Below, one piece after another: positions 9,501 through 17,816 of a DNA stretch of 63,959 bases. The stretch is from contig NZ_JAHZQQ010000005.1 of the NCBI RefSeq assembly GCF_019930045.1, positions 1 through 63,959 on the forward strand, written 5' to 3'. Every line of letters begins with the position of its first letter. The first letter of the stretch is position 1. Under the pieces are notes generated by a model. It was not told the DNA's origin. It saw nothing but the letters and a program-made list of their open reading frames with translations, and searched no databases. The position numbers were made by a program, and so were the translations under genes. This DNA comes from Streptococcus australis. GTDB lineage: Bacteria; Bacillota; Bacilli; Lactobacillales; Streptococcaceae.

Positions 9501-10012
9501 GTCGTTCCTTCTGTCAGCTTGACAACGACACCTCCCACGCCTTTTCTAGCCAAGACCTGATAGTCTTCGACACTGATGTAGCCATTGTGACTGCTGACAT
9601 CGACAAAGGATTTAGGCTGCACTGCTACATCTGTCGAGCGACCATTTGGAGCTTGTGAAGAAGCAGTGAAGAAGGTGCTTCCAGCTCGTGTTTCAGGCTT
9701 GGCAACCTCTTCTGTAGAGGTTGTAGCTTCCTCTTTTTCTACTGAAGCTCCTGTCCCTTGCTCTTGAGTCTTTTCGCTTACTCCTGATTCATTAGAAAGC
9801 TCCGTAACCGTCGCTGGAGCAGGATAACTAAGGCTCGTCTCCTTAGCAGCATCTTCTACTGTTGAAGCTGAAAGATCTGGAGAAGCTAACCTTTGTTCGT
9901 TTTCAACTTGGGCTGGATCTTTACCAGTCAGTTCATCTGCTTGAGCTACCTGTGTTGAAGCAGCCATCAAGACAGCTGCACTTGCAACATAAATCAAATC
10001 TTTTTTTCTCAT
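6515..10012 (-). CDS. Secreted GH25 muramidase with Bsp-like repeats and C39-like peptidase domain
   Basis: A 1165-residue bifunctional cell-wall hydrolase. The signal peptide ends near residue 25 (AQADE), followed by a Ser/Thr/Glu-rich linker. A GH25 lysozyme domain spans about 136-335: FVDVSSHNG carries the first acidic residue (D138), VKLTEGT gives E168, and MVNDMED matches the active-site strand. GH25 enzymes cut the MurNAc-GlcNAc bond. Six Bsp-like repeats fill about 355-985. The C-terminus (about 1000-1165) is a C39_2-like cysteine-peptidase fold with Cys in DQSGCVPTS and His/Asp in YTHEIVLHGY and VRDPF. It may cleave or bind peptide stems; activity is inferred. Signal peptide and repeats closely match the adjacent CHAP gene, indicating duplication with swapped catalytic ends. 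There is no LPxTG or choline-binding motif, so the repeats probably hold it at the wall. Confidence 0.9.
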   Translation of the reverse strand: MRKKDLIYVASAAVLMAASTQVAQADELTGKDPAQVENEQRLASPDLSASTVEDAAKETSLSYPAPATVTELSNESGVSEKTQEQGTGASVEKEEATTSTEEVAKPETRAGSTFFTASSQAPNGRSTDVAVQPKSFVDVSSHNGYISVEDYQVLARKGVGGVVVKLTEGTTYTNPYAEGQVRNAQTAGLQVSTYAFSRYTSEEQAKAEARHYISVAKRLNLPTTTVMVNDMEDAKMQANINRNTQAWTDEMRKNGYTNLMYYTSASWIDENNLRKKGPVSTAQFGLKNFWVAQYPSPKLSVNDAKNLRYNGGAGAWQFTSQAELLPGKHVFDQSVDYSGRFTTNAKPIADPTRGNLNGKISIENKDDAAGRFDVLISNVTAPNGVLTVSVPVWSDINGQDDLVWYTATKQVNGTYKVSVKASDHKNSRGKYHVHLYYNQLNGQSVGVAATTTELATGKDRTVESPSGTVSNEKASGRLTIENNNGSTGTFDAVVRDVVAPNGVKEVLLPVWSEANGQDDLVWHKAVRQSDGSYRATIKASEHKNSQGKYLVHAYYVTPIGDKEYVASTGATVHHVKPTGNLTIENKNDIAGTFDAVIRDVVAPTGLQEVLLPTWSEVNGQDDLVWHKAVRQSDGSYRVTIKASDHKYSQGKYLVHAYYLTETGTKEYVTSTSTTVRQRRSAGTLTIENNNSTTGSFDAVIRDIVSPNGLKEVLVPAWSEVNGQDDLVWHKATQQADGSYRVTIKASEHKNSQGKYLVHAYYVTDTGTKEYVASTGTTVRQSKVTGTLTITNKNSEVGTFDVIVSDVFSPKGVKTVQVPIWSDKDGQDDIIWYNGNRQTDGTYKVSVKASDHKNSTGKYHIHLYYIQEDGTRVGVATSATEVTYQNLTNKTKAYITNVNASAGTYTVAVDQAPQGRRIKQVRVAVWSQPNQENLYWYSTASSGTHTEVAVSAIHHGNQKGDYTTHVYVDYTDNTVEGFNLGKTSLSPQNQKVNPKTTYYSQRDPRWGSKWYGISNMDQSGCVPTSLAMTFTDILGVGVTPTAVADYLYNQTDTFNKTSGAGTDAQGIVSATQKWGLNSQMLTGASTIAASLQAGKHVLAAVGPSRFINAPYTHEIVLHGYDNGKTYVRDPFNAANNGWYGIDYIHSLKSTDPMDTKLGSPFFSIFA

Positions 10013-10049
10013 TGTTATTCCCTTTGATGTAGTAATAATACTCTTCTTA

Positions 10050-10058
10050 TTTTATCAC
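10050..10058 (-). promoter_or_regulatory. Extended -10 promoter of the GH25 hydrolase gene
   Basis: Minus-strand TGATAAAAT (10058-10050) is an extended -10. The -35 region is poor. The leader is about 30 nt with an AAGGGA ribosome binding site. Confidence 0.5.
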
Positions 10059-10124
10059 AAGTCTGATTGTCTGAACAGTTAAAACAAAAACCCTCTAGAA
10101 AAAATTATCAAGCCTTTAATCAGG

Positions 10125-10165
10125 CAAAACAAAAAGTGCTAGAAGGGCAACTGCATCCTAACACT
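10125..10165 (-). terminator. Terminator at the end of the polysaccharide operon
   Basis: AGTGTTAG and CTAGCACT (minus strand) pair with one wobble around a 15-nt loop, followed by TTTTTGTTTTG. It lies 50 bases past the wzx stop and closes the 15-kb operon. Confidence 0.75.
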
Positions 10166-10214
10166 CTTTCTTGTCGCTTATCCAGTCATACAGAGCGACA
10201 GTCTGACTTCTTCC

Positions 10215-11630
10215 CTAGTTCTTAACCAAAGTCGCTTTTAACTCTGAAATATTTACCACACGCAAGGCTAAAATAAGTCCAGCGTAGATTAAGCCACCCG
10301 CTCCTGAGTAAATTAGAACATTTAGGGTCGGCGAAAAATGGAGGACAATTTGCAAGAGGCTCAAGGCTCCATACATGACAAGTGAAGCTACAATGATTTT
10401 CAACATAGCCGGCAAGATGGATACTTCCCGTAGATACTCTCTAGCAAAATACATTTCGAAACACCACCCTAAGACTTCTGTCAGCACTGCAACAATCGAA
10501 GCTCCGATATAACCAAATGGCGGAATCAAAAGGAGATTCAAGGCTACACTGACAAAAGCTGGAATAGTGGTAGAGAGCATGAATTCACGGTGTTTGTTGT
10601 GTGCAATCAGAATCTGTACTCCGATAATATTGGTCCAACCGACAAAGAACATCCTAAACACCATGATAGCAATGGCATAGCGTGCATTCTGGAAGTCCAG
10701 ACCGAAGAAAAAGCTCACAAAGTCATTCTTAACAATTAGAATCCCAGCAATCATAGGGAAAATGACGAGATTGTAGATAAGAAAAGAAATCTCGTACATC
10801 TTGTTCACCGCTTTGTGATCGCCCTCAGCAATCAAACTCGCAACACGCGGGAGCATCACACTCCCTAAAGTCGTCACCAGGGTCAATAAAATATTGATAA
10901 TTTTCAAGGCCTGATCATAAATCCCGACATCTGTCGCCGAAGATAAGGCTCCTAACATAGTTTTATCTAGGGTTACATATAAGGAAACGGCAATTTGGGG
11001 GAGGAAGAGAACAATGACTGGTTTTACGTGTTTCTTGCTATTGGCCCAGTCGATATACGGTTTGCCAATATACCGTTTGGCTGGAAGCCACATACTAATC
11101 TGTCCGATGAGTTCCGCAGCGGATAGGATGAAAACATAGAGGTAGAGATCTTTCTCTGATTTCACAAATAGGAAAATAGAAGTAACCCCGATTAAGCGAA
11201 CGGAGGTATTTCGAATGGTAATCCGTCGAAAATCTTCCAAACCTTGAAAGAGCCAAGAAATGTCTAAACTCTTGGAAAGCAAACTAATCCCCAAAATGTA
11301 GGCTACTGGATTTCTCATTCCCGGAACGAATGCACATAATAAAATGTAGAGGAGCATAGACAACATGGAAGATCGCAACTGTAGGGTGTAAATCCCCCAA
11401 AAATTCTTTCGAACTTCCTTTCGATGACCGGAAATCTCCTTGGTCCCATAATTATTGACTCCAAGAGTCGCCAACAAAATAAAGTAGGTCACAATGGAAT
11501 TAAAGTAACCATATATCCCTAGATCACTAGAAGAGAAAATCCGAGTGACATAAGGGGTGGTAATAATGGGAAGAATAATAACTAATAATTGATAAGATAA
11601 ATTATAAGCATAATTTTTTAAGACTTTCAT
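10215..11630 (-). CDS. wzx: Wzx-type polysaccharide repeat-unit flippase
   Basis: A 471-residue integral membrane protein with about 12-14 hydrophobic segments and the MATE/polysaccharide-exporter N-terminal pattern (NLSYQLLVIILPIITTPYVT). Wzx proteins flip undecaprenyl-linked repeat units to the outer face for Wzy polymerisation. It is the last gene of the cps operon, a common position. The class is clear from topology and context; which unit it carries is not readable. Confidence 0.88.
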   Translation of the reverse strand: MKVLKNYAYNLSYQLLVIILPIITTPYVTRIFSSSDLGIYGYFNSIVTYFILLATLGVNNYGTKEISGHRKEVRKNFWGIYTLQLRSSMLSMLLYILLCAFVPGMRNPVAYILGISLLSKSLDISWLFQGLEDFRRITIRNTSVRLIGVTSIFLFVKSEKDLYLYVFILSAAELIGQISMWLPAKRYIGKPYIDWANSKKHVKPVIVLFLPQIAVSLYVTLDKTMLGALSSATDVGIYDQALKIINILLTLVTTLGSVMLPRVASLIAEGDHKAVNKMYEISFLIYNLVIFPMIAGILIVKNDFVSFFFGLDFQNARYAIAIMVFRMFFVGWTNIIGVQILIAHNKHREFMLSTTIPAFVSVALNLLLIPPFGYIGASIVAVLTEVLGWCFEMYFAREYLREVSILPAMLKIIVASLVMYGALSLLQIVLHFSPTLNVLIYSGAGGLIYAGLILALRVVNISELKATLVKN

Positions 11631-11689
11631 TGGACTCCTTCAACTCCTTGAAATAGAAGCTAGGACTCCTATTCCTTTTTAGAAATGTT

Positions 11690-12736
11690 CTATTCCATCC
11701 ATTCGATGAGGGTTTCTACGGCTCTTTCTAGTGAGAAGCCTTTTAGATCCTTGCTACCCTTACGAGCCAGATCATGGCGGAGATCAGCATCCTCAATAGC
11801 TCGCAAGATATTGGCTGCAAGGGCTTGAGGATCATTGACTGGAGACAACAAAGCATTGGTATCATTTGCATATTCAAAGACACCCTTATAGGCGGTTGAA
11901 ACCAAAGCACAGCCACAGGCCATACTCTCTGCTCCGGTCAGACCAAATCCTTCATTGACACTAGCACAGACAAAAATCGCCGCCTGATTATAGAGAGCTC
12001 TCAATTGAAGGGCTGTTTGGTTTTGATGATAGCTGATCCACTCTTTATCAATATCCTCTCTCTTTTCACGCGCACCAAACATGGTCACATGGAGGTCTGG
12101 ATAACGTTTGCGAACCAATTCCAAAGCTTCTAGTGCGACTGGAATTCCCTTGTGTTCTCCATAGTGATAGAGCATAGCAATTTCCAGTGGATTTCTTTCT
12201 TCGATGGGCTTGACTACAGAAAAAGCATTGGTGTCAATCGGATTCTTAAGGAGCTTCACTTCTGGATCATAGGGGCGAACCATATCACAGAGCCACTGAG
12301 AGACGACAATATTGGTCATCCCCATTTGGTAGGTCTGGTAGACCTCCTCATCCGAAAAGGACCAATTCTCAAAATCTTGAATCAGATAATACTTGCGCCC
12401 ACATCGCTTGGGTAAGTCATGGACGATCTCTGCTGTATTGACAGCTGTCGCAAAAACCACATCTGCATCCGGAAAGTGGGTCTCATCGCGATAAGGGGTC
12501 GCGATTTTTTTGACCCGTTTATCGAGAGGAAACCACTTGGGATAAAAATGTTTATAAATATAGGACAAGTAATATTTGATGGTATAATTCTTAATTCTTG
12601 TAAACTTTTGATTGGTAAAGCAAACAAGGGAGACTTCATGCCCTTTATCGACCAGTCGATTAGCATATTCAAAGACGACCTTAAAGCCACCAACCGGCAC
12701 ATCTGGTAAAGACGGCAAGCAAAAAGTAATTTTCAT
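11690..12736 (-). CDS. Glycosyltransferase family 4
   Basis: A 348-residue cytosolic GT-B enzyme. The N-terminus shows the acceptor-domain loop (LPDVPVGGFKVVFEYANRL). The C-terminal half has the family 4 donor-binding signature EGFGLTGAESMACGCALV, with the E-x7-E spacing. It should add one sugar of the repeat unit on the lipid carrier. The start has AGGAG at good spacing. Donor and linkage cannot be read from sequence. Confidence 0.88.
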   Translation of the reverse strand: MKITFCLPSLPDVPVGGFKVVFEYANRLVDKGHEVSLVCFTNQKFTRIKNYTIKYYLSYIYKHFYPKWFPLDKRVKKIATPYRDETHFPDADVVFATAVNTAEIVHDLPKRCGRKYYLIQDFENWSFSDEEVYQTYQMGMTNIVVSQWLCDMVRPYDPEVKLLKNPIDTNAFSVVKPIEERNPLEIAMLYHYGEHKGIPVALEALELVRKRYPDLHVTMFGAREKREDIDKEWISYHQNQTALQLRALYNQAAIFVCASVNEGFGLTGAESMACGCALVSTAYKGVFEYANDTNALLSPVNDPQALAANILRAIEDADLRHDLARKGSKDLKGFSLERAVETLIEWME

Positions 12737-12745
12737 TGATTTCTC

Positions 12746-13996
12746 CTATTGTAGGCTACTTGATTCTGTTTTGGTTCCCACTCGTGCAGCCATGACTCCC
12801 CATACCATGTAGAACAAGAAAAGGGTGATATTGTTTGCGAAAAAGTCAAAAAAGAACATTTCAATCAAGGTCATGACTAAAAATAGGAAGATAAAGCGAT
12901 CAAAAGGCTCCTTGGTGTCTAAAGAAATAAGATAAATAACCAAGCCAACTGTTAGCAAGATAGAGCCAATTATACCGGCTTCTACCAAATAGGTGGTCAA
13001 CATAGAATCTGTTGTTTGAAAACCAGCAAAAAATGAATACTTAGGTAAAAAATCATATACTGTAGAGGCATATCCACTTCCTACCAAGGCTTTAAGAGGG
13101 CGCTCGGCCATATAAGGAGAAACATTTTGCAAGGTCCCAAATCTCTGTCCTAAAGATCCATCCGAGAACCCCATGGAAAAGATCCGGCTGAATCGGGTCG
13201 AAACAAGAGCTGCCACTCGTCCAACAATCCCTGTCACATACAAGGCAATCAATGTGATTGGTGTCCCGATCACCCAAGTCAGCCTAGCCTTTCGTGCAAA
13301 AAATAGATAATAAATCGCCATGAGGGCAATAAAGGTGATCCAGGCCATCCGAGACTGGCTGACAATCAGGGCAAAGAGAACTGCCCCCTTATAGAGGTAA
13401 TCAATTACTTTGTTCTTACTTGGGAAACTTAAGCCTAAGAGCCATCCCACTAAGAGGACATAGGCAAAATAGGTATAGTGAGTGAAGAAGGAGCTAGGGT
13501 AATACACAATATGTGAAAATTCATTCATCCGATTAATCCACTCTGCGGCCCCTGTAGAAATAAAACTGGAAATTGGATTATGTCTTACATTCCACTCATA
13601 GATTCCAAAGAGTGCAAAAAACATAACAAAAGACTTGAGGCATTGAACAAAGAATAATTTAGATTTATTGCCATTTACCACCAATAAGCTAGCAACATAA
13701 AAAGCTATGATTGGTAACATTACATAACGAATGACTAAATTTGTAAAACTAGCGGATGAGCGAAAAAAGGCCCCACTGACAAAAATATAATAAACAGCAA
13801 ACAATACTAAATAAACACTATTTTTGTTTAAGCGAATGATGAGCCCTTTTGAAAAAATCCTATGAATCAGCACTAAAACAAACATAGGGAGGATAAGAGT
13901 TAAATTCATATTACGATAATATGCAACTCCAATAATAATCCAAAGAGAAAATATCATATAGGTAATGAGTCTACTTCTTTGGGATAATCTATTCAT
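12746..13996 (-). CDS. wzy: Wzy-type O-antigen polymerase/ligase family protein
   Basis: A 416-residue protein of roughly 10-12 membrane segments with a large extracellular loop in the C-terminal half (about 245-310), as expected for Wzy/WaaL. Wzy joins flipped repeat units into polymer. It is the only polymerase candidate in the operon and lies between GT genes and wzx. Sequence conservation in the family is low, so the call rests on topology and position. Confidence 0.82.
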   Translation of the reverse strand: MNRLSQRSRLITYMIFSLWIIIGVAYYRNMNLTLILPMFVLVLIHRIFSKGLIIRLNKNSVYLVLFAVYYIFVSGAFFRSSASFTNLVIRYVMLPIIAFYVASLLVVNGNKSKLFFVQCLKSFVMFFALFGIYEWNVRHNPISSFISTGAAEWINRMNEFSHIVYYPSSFFTHYTYFAYVLLVGWLLGLSFPSKNKVIDYLYKGAVLFALIVSQSRMAWITFIALMAIYYLFFARKARLTWVIGTPITLIALYVTGIVGRVAALVSTRFSRIFSMGFSDGSLGQRFGTLQNVSPYMAERPLKALVGSGYASTVYDFLPKYSFFAGFQTTDSMLTTYLVEAGIIGSILLTVGLVIYLISLDTKEPFDRFIFLFLVMTLIEMFFFDFFANNITLFLFYMVWGVMAARVGTKTESSSLQ

Positions 13997-14015
13997 GTTT
14001 TCTCCATTCTTGGAT

Positions 14016-14855
14016 CTATTTTAACGTTTTTATAATATTTTTAATTGATGGAATTCTTAAATAGTAGTAAAGAATATAGTGAAAATAATGTTGGACTTTT
14101 GATTCTCGATTCAACTGTCTTAAAAAAGTGACCATTGATGGTTCAATTTTCGGAAATTTAATCCGTTTCAAACCAAAAATATTTGTCTTCGTACCAAAAC
14201 CAATCGTATTGTTTTCATGAATACGATATCTTATTAATTTTTCATTTAAAAAACATACTTTTCCAATTTTTGAAGCAATTAATAATAATTGATGATCGTG
14301 ATACAAGGTTCTATTATCAATTTTCAAATACAGTTCTCGTGTCTTCTTTGAAATACAATATGTAGCACCTTGGACAACATTCCCCAACATAAGGTAATCA
14401 AATGATAGATCAATAATTCTATCATTCTTTTTCTCTAATTCTGTGAAAAAACGATTGGGAACAAATTGTGCTGTAGTTTTTAATTCACTACCATTTTTAT
14501 CGATTAGGCTAAAATTTGTACAAACAGCTTCACACTTGTACTCCTTCATAACTTCCATTGTTTTTTCAACTTTATCAAACTCCCAAACATCGTCTTGGTC
14601 CGCTAAAAAAATGAAATCTCCAGTACAAGCTTCAATCGCATTATAAAAATTTTGAATATATCCTACATTTTCCCGATTCCGAATGAATTTCACCCTAGAA
14701 TCTTGTACTTTTGATATAACACCAGCTGTATTATCGGTCGAACAATCATCGAAGATAATGACCTCATCAACTTCTACACTTTGATTTAAGATAGACTGTA
14801 GCTGAGTAATCACATAATCTGCACCATTATAGGTTGTCATTGCTACAGAAATCAT
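14016..14855 (-). CDS. Glycosyltransferase family 2
   Basis: A 279-residue GT-A enzyme. The nucleotide-binding start MISVAMTTYNGADYVITQ and the metal-binding motif LADQDDVWEFDK (near 90-100) are typical of rhamnosyl/galactosyl transferases of family 2. Its start overlaps the stop of the upstream gene by 4 bases (ATGA), so the two are translationally coupled. Base composition here is visibly more AT-rich than in the cpsA-D end, suggesting separate acquisition. Confidence 0.88.
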   Translation of the reverse strand: MISVAMTTYNGADYVITQLQSILNQSVEVDEVIIFDDCSTDNTAGVISKVQDSRVKFIRNRENVGYIQNFYNAIEACTGDFIFLADQDDVWEFDKVEKTMEVMKEYKCEAVCTNFSLIDKNGSELKTTAQFVPNRFFTELEKKNDRIIDLSFDYLMLGNVVQGATYCISKKTRELYLKIDNRTLYHDHQLLLIASKIGKVCFLNEKLIRYRIHENNTIGFGTKTNIFGLKRIKFPKIEPSMVTFLRQLNRESKVQHYFHYILYYYLRIPSIKNIIKTLK

Positions 14856-15784
14856 TTTATGAGCTCCTTCATAATTTTTTTATAATAAGTCCCATCTTTC
14901 ATCGTTTCAGATTCATCAAACTTATAGGTTAATTTATGAAAAGGTGTTGTCAATAATAGATTGTCCCACCACGTTTGGTTATAATCTTCAAATAAATTAA
15001 GCAAAAGAATATGTGGCAAAGTATTGGATGCCGGAAAAACTTCTTTCCACTTTTCAGGATAGGTTTCAATTGCCAATTGAAACATTAAATGGAAAATGAA
15101 ATAGTCTTTCACATAATCATATTTTTCCCAATATTTATACAATAAATACTTTGTTAATTCCAATAATTCATTGTGAGTTTCAGAGGTGATAAACCAATTA
15201 GAAATTTGCATCACATGACCATCGATTGGCTTTAAACCTTGAAACACAAATAGATTGGAATCTAACATATAACTTGGAACATCTGGAGATGTACAAAAAA
15301 CTGTAGAATCAATCCAGGTCCCGCCATGTCGGGTTAATAATTCCAACCTCAGTAAGTCAGAAAAATGTGTCGGACTTATAATTCCTTTAGCAAATTTGTT
15401 CATAACATGCTCAGGAAATTCAACATATTGCGAATAGTTTTCTTCCGTGATTAGAACAATATCCCTATCAGGAAGATTCTCTTGGATAGATGCGACGCAC
15501 CTTTGAACAAGTTCAGGTGCATTTTCTAATCCTTGCATCCAACAAATCCACACCTTGTTACTTTTCTTTTTATCAAATAATTTCTGTGAGGAAAGAAATT
15601 CTTTAATTACAGGTGCATTTTCTTTTCTCAATTTTTTCATGAGCTTATAACGTACAATTAAACGCACTAGTTCAAGACCTTTTCTATCCCGTCCTATGAA
15701 AAGCGTCCCCAGCGTTAATGGAAAAAAAGTCCCATTCTTTAAGGATGTCAGTAATATTTCTTTTTTATTTATCTTCTTTTTCAT
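14852..15784 (-). CDS. Capsular polysaccharide synthesis glycosyltransferase (Caps_synth / OCH1-like)
   Basis: A 310-residue protein of the capsule-synthesis/GT32-like group. Signatures: WICWMQGLENAPELVQRC near 73-90, and the donor site RLELLTRHGGTWIDSTV near 145-165, where the aspartate of WIDS is the usual DxD-like metal ligand. It likely transfers a hexose to the repeat unit. It overlaps the neighbouring genes at both ends (20 bp with the upstream GT2, 4 bp with the downstream GT2). Like its neighbour it is AT-rich. Confidence 0.85.
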   Translation of the reverse strand: MKKKINKKEILLTSLKNGTFFPLTLGTLFIGRDRKGLELVRLIVRYKLMKKLRKENAPVIKEFLSSQKLFDKKKSNKVWICWMQGLENAPELVQRCVASIQENLPDRDIVLITEENYSQYVEFPEHVMNKFAKGIISPTHFSDLLRLELLTRHGGTWIDSTVFCTSPDVPSYMLDSNLFVFQGLKPIDGHVMQISNWFITSETHNELLELTKYLLYKYWEKYDYVKDYFIFHLMFQLAIETYPEKWKEVFPASNTLPHILLLNLFEDYNQTWWDNLLLTTPFHKLTYKFDESETMKDGTYYKKIMKELIK

Positions 15785-16769
15785 TATTTCTCATATATTT
15801 TTTATACAATTTACTAAATAGAATCACTGCTCTACTCAAGGTTTTGACTGGTTTACCCCAATCAATCTTTTCAGACCGAACTTTCTTGACCGCATAAAAC
15901 CCACCCCGTTGGATGATCGCTTCGACCTGGTCCAAAAGCTTTTGTTCCGAATCAGAACTTACTTGTTTTTTCAGTAAACGCGTAGCCACCAAGGTCTGTC
16001 TGTAAGTCAGGGCATGGTCCTTGGCTAGTTCATTCACCTTGGATAAGCGTTTAAAAATGCGACTCCATTTAAAATTGTACTCGTGTTTACTAGTGACATT
16101 GCTTCCATAACGACGATAGCCCATCACTGTTTCAGGATAAAAGTAGACCTTGCCTTGCAAAGCTGCTACCTTTGTCGTGAAATTATCATGTGATAGATAG
16201 GCCAATTCGGGGGCATCATTTGCCAACTCTGGAAGAATCGAAAACAGTTCCCGGTTGAAAAAGGTATTGCATCCATAGACCTTGTGAGCCATGAAGGCAG
16301 AAATCGGATTGGTATAGTGAATCCCCATCAACTGGTCCATACTCGGATAGGTTTCCTTACCAGCTCCGTCAATGATTCTCATATCCGCATAAATCAGGGT
16401 TGGTCCACCCGTATGAACTTCTTGATAGAAATCTTGCAACCGTTCTAACTTGTCTGGATCCCAAACATCATCCTGGTCCGCAAATACATAATAATCAGAA
16501 TGAGCGCCCTGCTGACGAACTGCATTGATTAATCCGAAGAAGTTGTAATAGGCCCCATGAAAATCAGATTCATTTTGAATCAACTGAATCCGTTCATCCT
16601 TTGCCATGTATTCTTGGATAATGTCAACCGTCTGATCTGAAGAATGGTCATCTCGAATGATGAGGCTCCAATCCGTCACAGTTTGACGGAGGATACTATC
16701 CAACTGCTCTCGAAGAAAGGCCTCTCCATTATAAGTCGCCATCATGATCAATAACTTATTTGTTTGCAC
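15765..16769 (-). CDS. Glycosyltransferase family 2
   Basis: A 334-residue GT-A glycosyltransferase, with LIMMATYNGEAFLREQLDSI at the start and YVFADQDDVWDPDKL as donor/metal site near residue 100. It resembles dTDP-rhamnosyl transferases in overall pattern, but the donor is not certain. It starts with GTG. The AAAGGAG ribosome binding site lies inside the last codons of the upstream SDR gene, and the two coding regions overlap by 14 bases. Confidence 0.88.
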   Translation of the reverse strand: MQTNKLLIMMATYNGEAFLREQLDSILRQTVTDWSLIIRDDHSSDQTVDIIQEYMAKDERIQLIQNESDFHGAYYNFFGLINAVRQQGAHSDYYVFADQDDVWDPDKLERLQDFYQEVHTGGPTLIYADMRIIDGAGKETYPSMDQLMGIHYTNPISAFMAHKVYGCNTFFNRELFSILPELANDAPELAYLSHDNFTTKVAALQGKVYFYPETVMGYRRYGSNVTSKHEYNFKWSRIFKRLSKVNELAKDHALTYRQTLVATRLLKKQVSSDSEQKLLDQVEAIIQRGGFYAVKKVRSEKIDWGKPVKTLSRAVILFSKLYKKYMRNNEKEDK

Positions 16770-17814
16770 GAGCGAACTCCTTTAAAATTTGATAGGTATG
16801 GCCAAAACCGGTCTTAGCATCAAACAATCCTTTCCAGCCTAAACCTTCGAGTTTATCACTGGTCAGACTGGCATTTTGCATAGGATTGGCCTGTTTACGA
16901 TCTTGTTCTGTTGGAAGATCCATCACCAAGGCCACCTCTCCAACTTGGGCAATCACTTCTGCCATCTGCTTGATGGTAATAATCGAAGTGGAATTTGAAA
17001 TATTATAGGCTTGACTTGAGGTTCCTGCCAACAAGACCGTCAAAATTGCACTGGCACAATCGAGACTATAACAATAGGATCTCAATTGGCTTCCTGTACT
17101 TTTCATTACGAGATCCCGTCCTGCGAGGGCTTCGTTCATAAAGAATGAAGAGACCCGATTGTCTGATCCCTTGGCACTTGGTCCGTAAATATGACCTGGC
17201 CGAACGATGCTAATCTTTAAATCATATTCCGAAGCGAAGCTGACACAGAGGGTTTCCGTCGCTCGTTTAGAACTAGCGTAGGAAGAACGGACATGGAGAT
17301 GGTCAACCTCCCCAATAAAATCCTCAGCTAGCGGTTGAGCCGTCGAACTTGCCCCATAGACCTCGCTCGAGGATACATAGACCAGATTTGAAACACCTGC
17401 ATCCTTGGCATAACTTAAGAGATGGTACATACCCATAAAATTACTGGTCATGGTTTCGACTGGTTGTTGAACATAGAGTTCTGGACTAGCTGGGCTGGCT
17501 GCATGGATGACAAAATCGACAGTCATCTTAAAATCAGGGACTTGAGTGGCATCATAAAAGATAAAGTGCAAGTAACTTGTTTCCTTGCCAAAGCGCTCTT
17601 CTAAAGAGGACAGATTCCGACCACAGCAGTAAATCTCTATGTCAAAGTCTCTGACCTGATTGAGAAATAAGAGCTGGTCGACCAGGGTTGAGCCAATTAA
17701 ACCAGAAGCTCCTGTTATGAGGACCGATTTCCCTCTCAGCTCATCGAGACAAACGATTGAGGACAAGGAGTGCTCAACGTCTTTTCTATAGGTGGCGTTA
17801 GCTAATAATTCCAT
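16756..17814 (-). CDS. Extended SDR, NAD-dependent epimerase/dehydratase family
   Basis: A 352-residue extended short-chain dehydrogenase. The NAD-binding glycine motif ITGASGLIG is near residue 35, followed by the active-site serine strand YVSSSEVYG and the YASSK (YxxxK) catalytic pair. These enzymes epimerise, dehydrate, decarboxylate or reduce nucleotide-activated sugars. It lies two bases after the cytidylyltransferase gene, and from recollection similar SDR/nucleotidyltransferase pairs occur in pneumococcal capsule loci making CDP-alditols. I place the start at the ATG of MELLANATYRK, because the longer reading needs a TTG inside the previous gene. The substrate is unknown. Confidence 0.8.
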   Translation of the reverse strand: MELLANATYRKDVEHSLSSIVCLDELRGKSVLITGASGLIGSTLVDQLLFLNQVRDFDIEIYCCGRNLSSLEERFGKETSYLHFIFYDATQVPDFKMTVDFVIHAASPASPELYVQQPVETMTSNFMGMYHLLSYAKDAGVSNLVYVSSSEVYGASSTAQPLAEDFIGEVDHLHVRSSYASSKRATETLCVSFASEYDLKISIVRPGHIYGPSAKGSDNRVSSFFMNEALAGRDLVMKSTGSQLRSYCYSLDCASAILTVLLAGTSSQAYNISNSTSIITIKQMAEVIAQVGEVALVMDLPTEQDRKQANPMQNASLTSDKLEGLGWKGLFDAKTGFGHTYQILKEFARANK

Positions 17815-17816
17815 TG

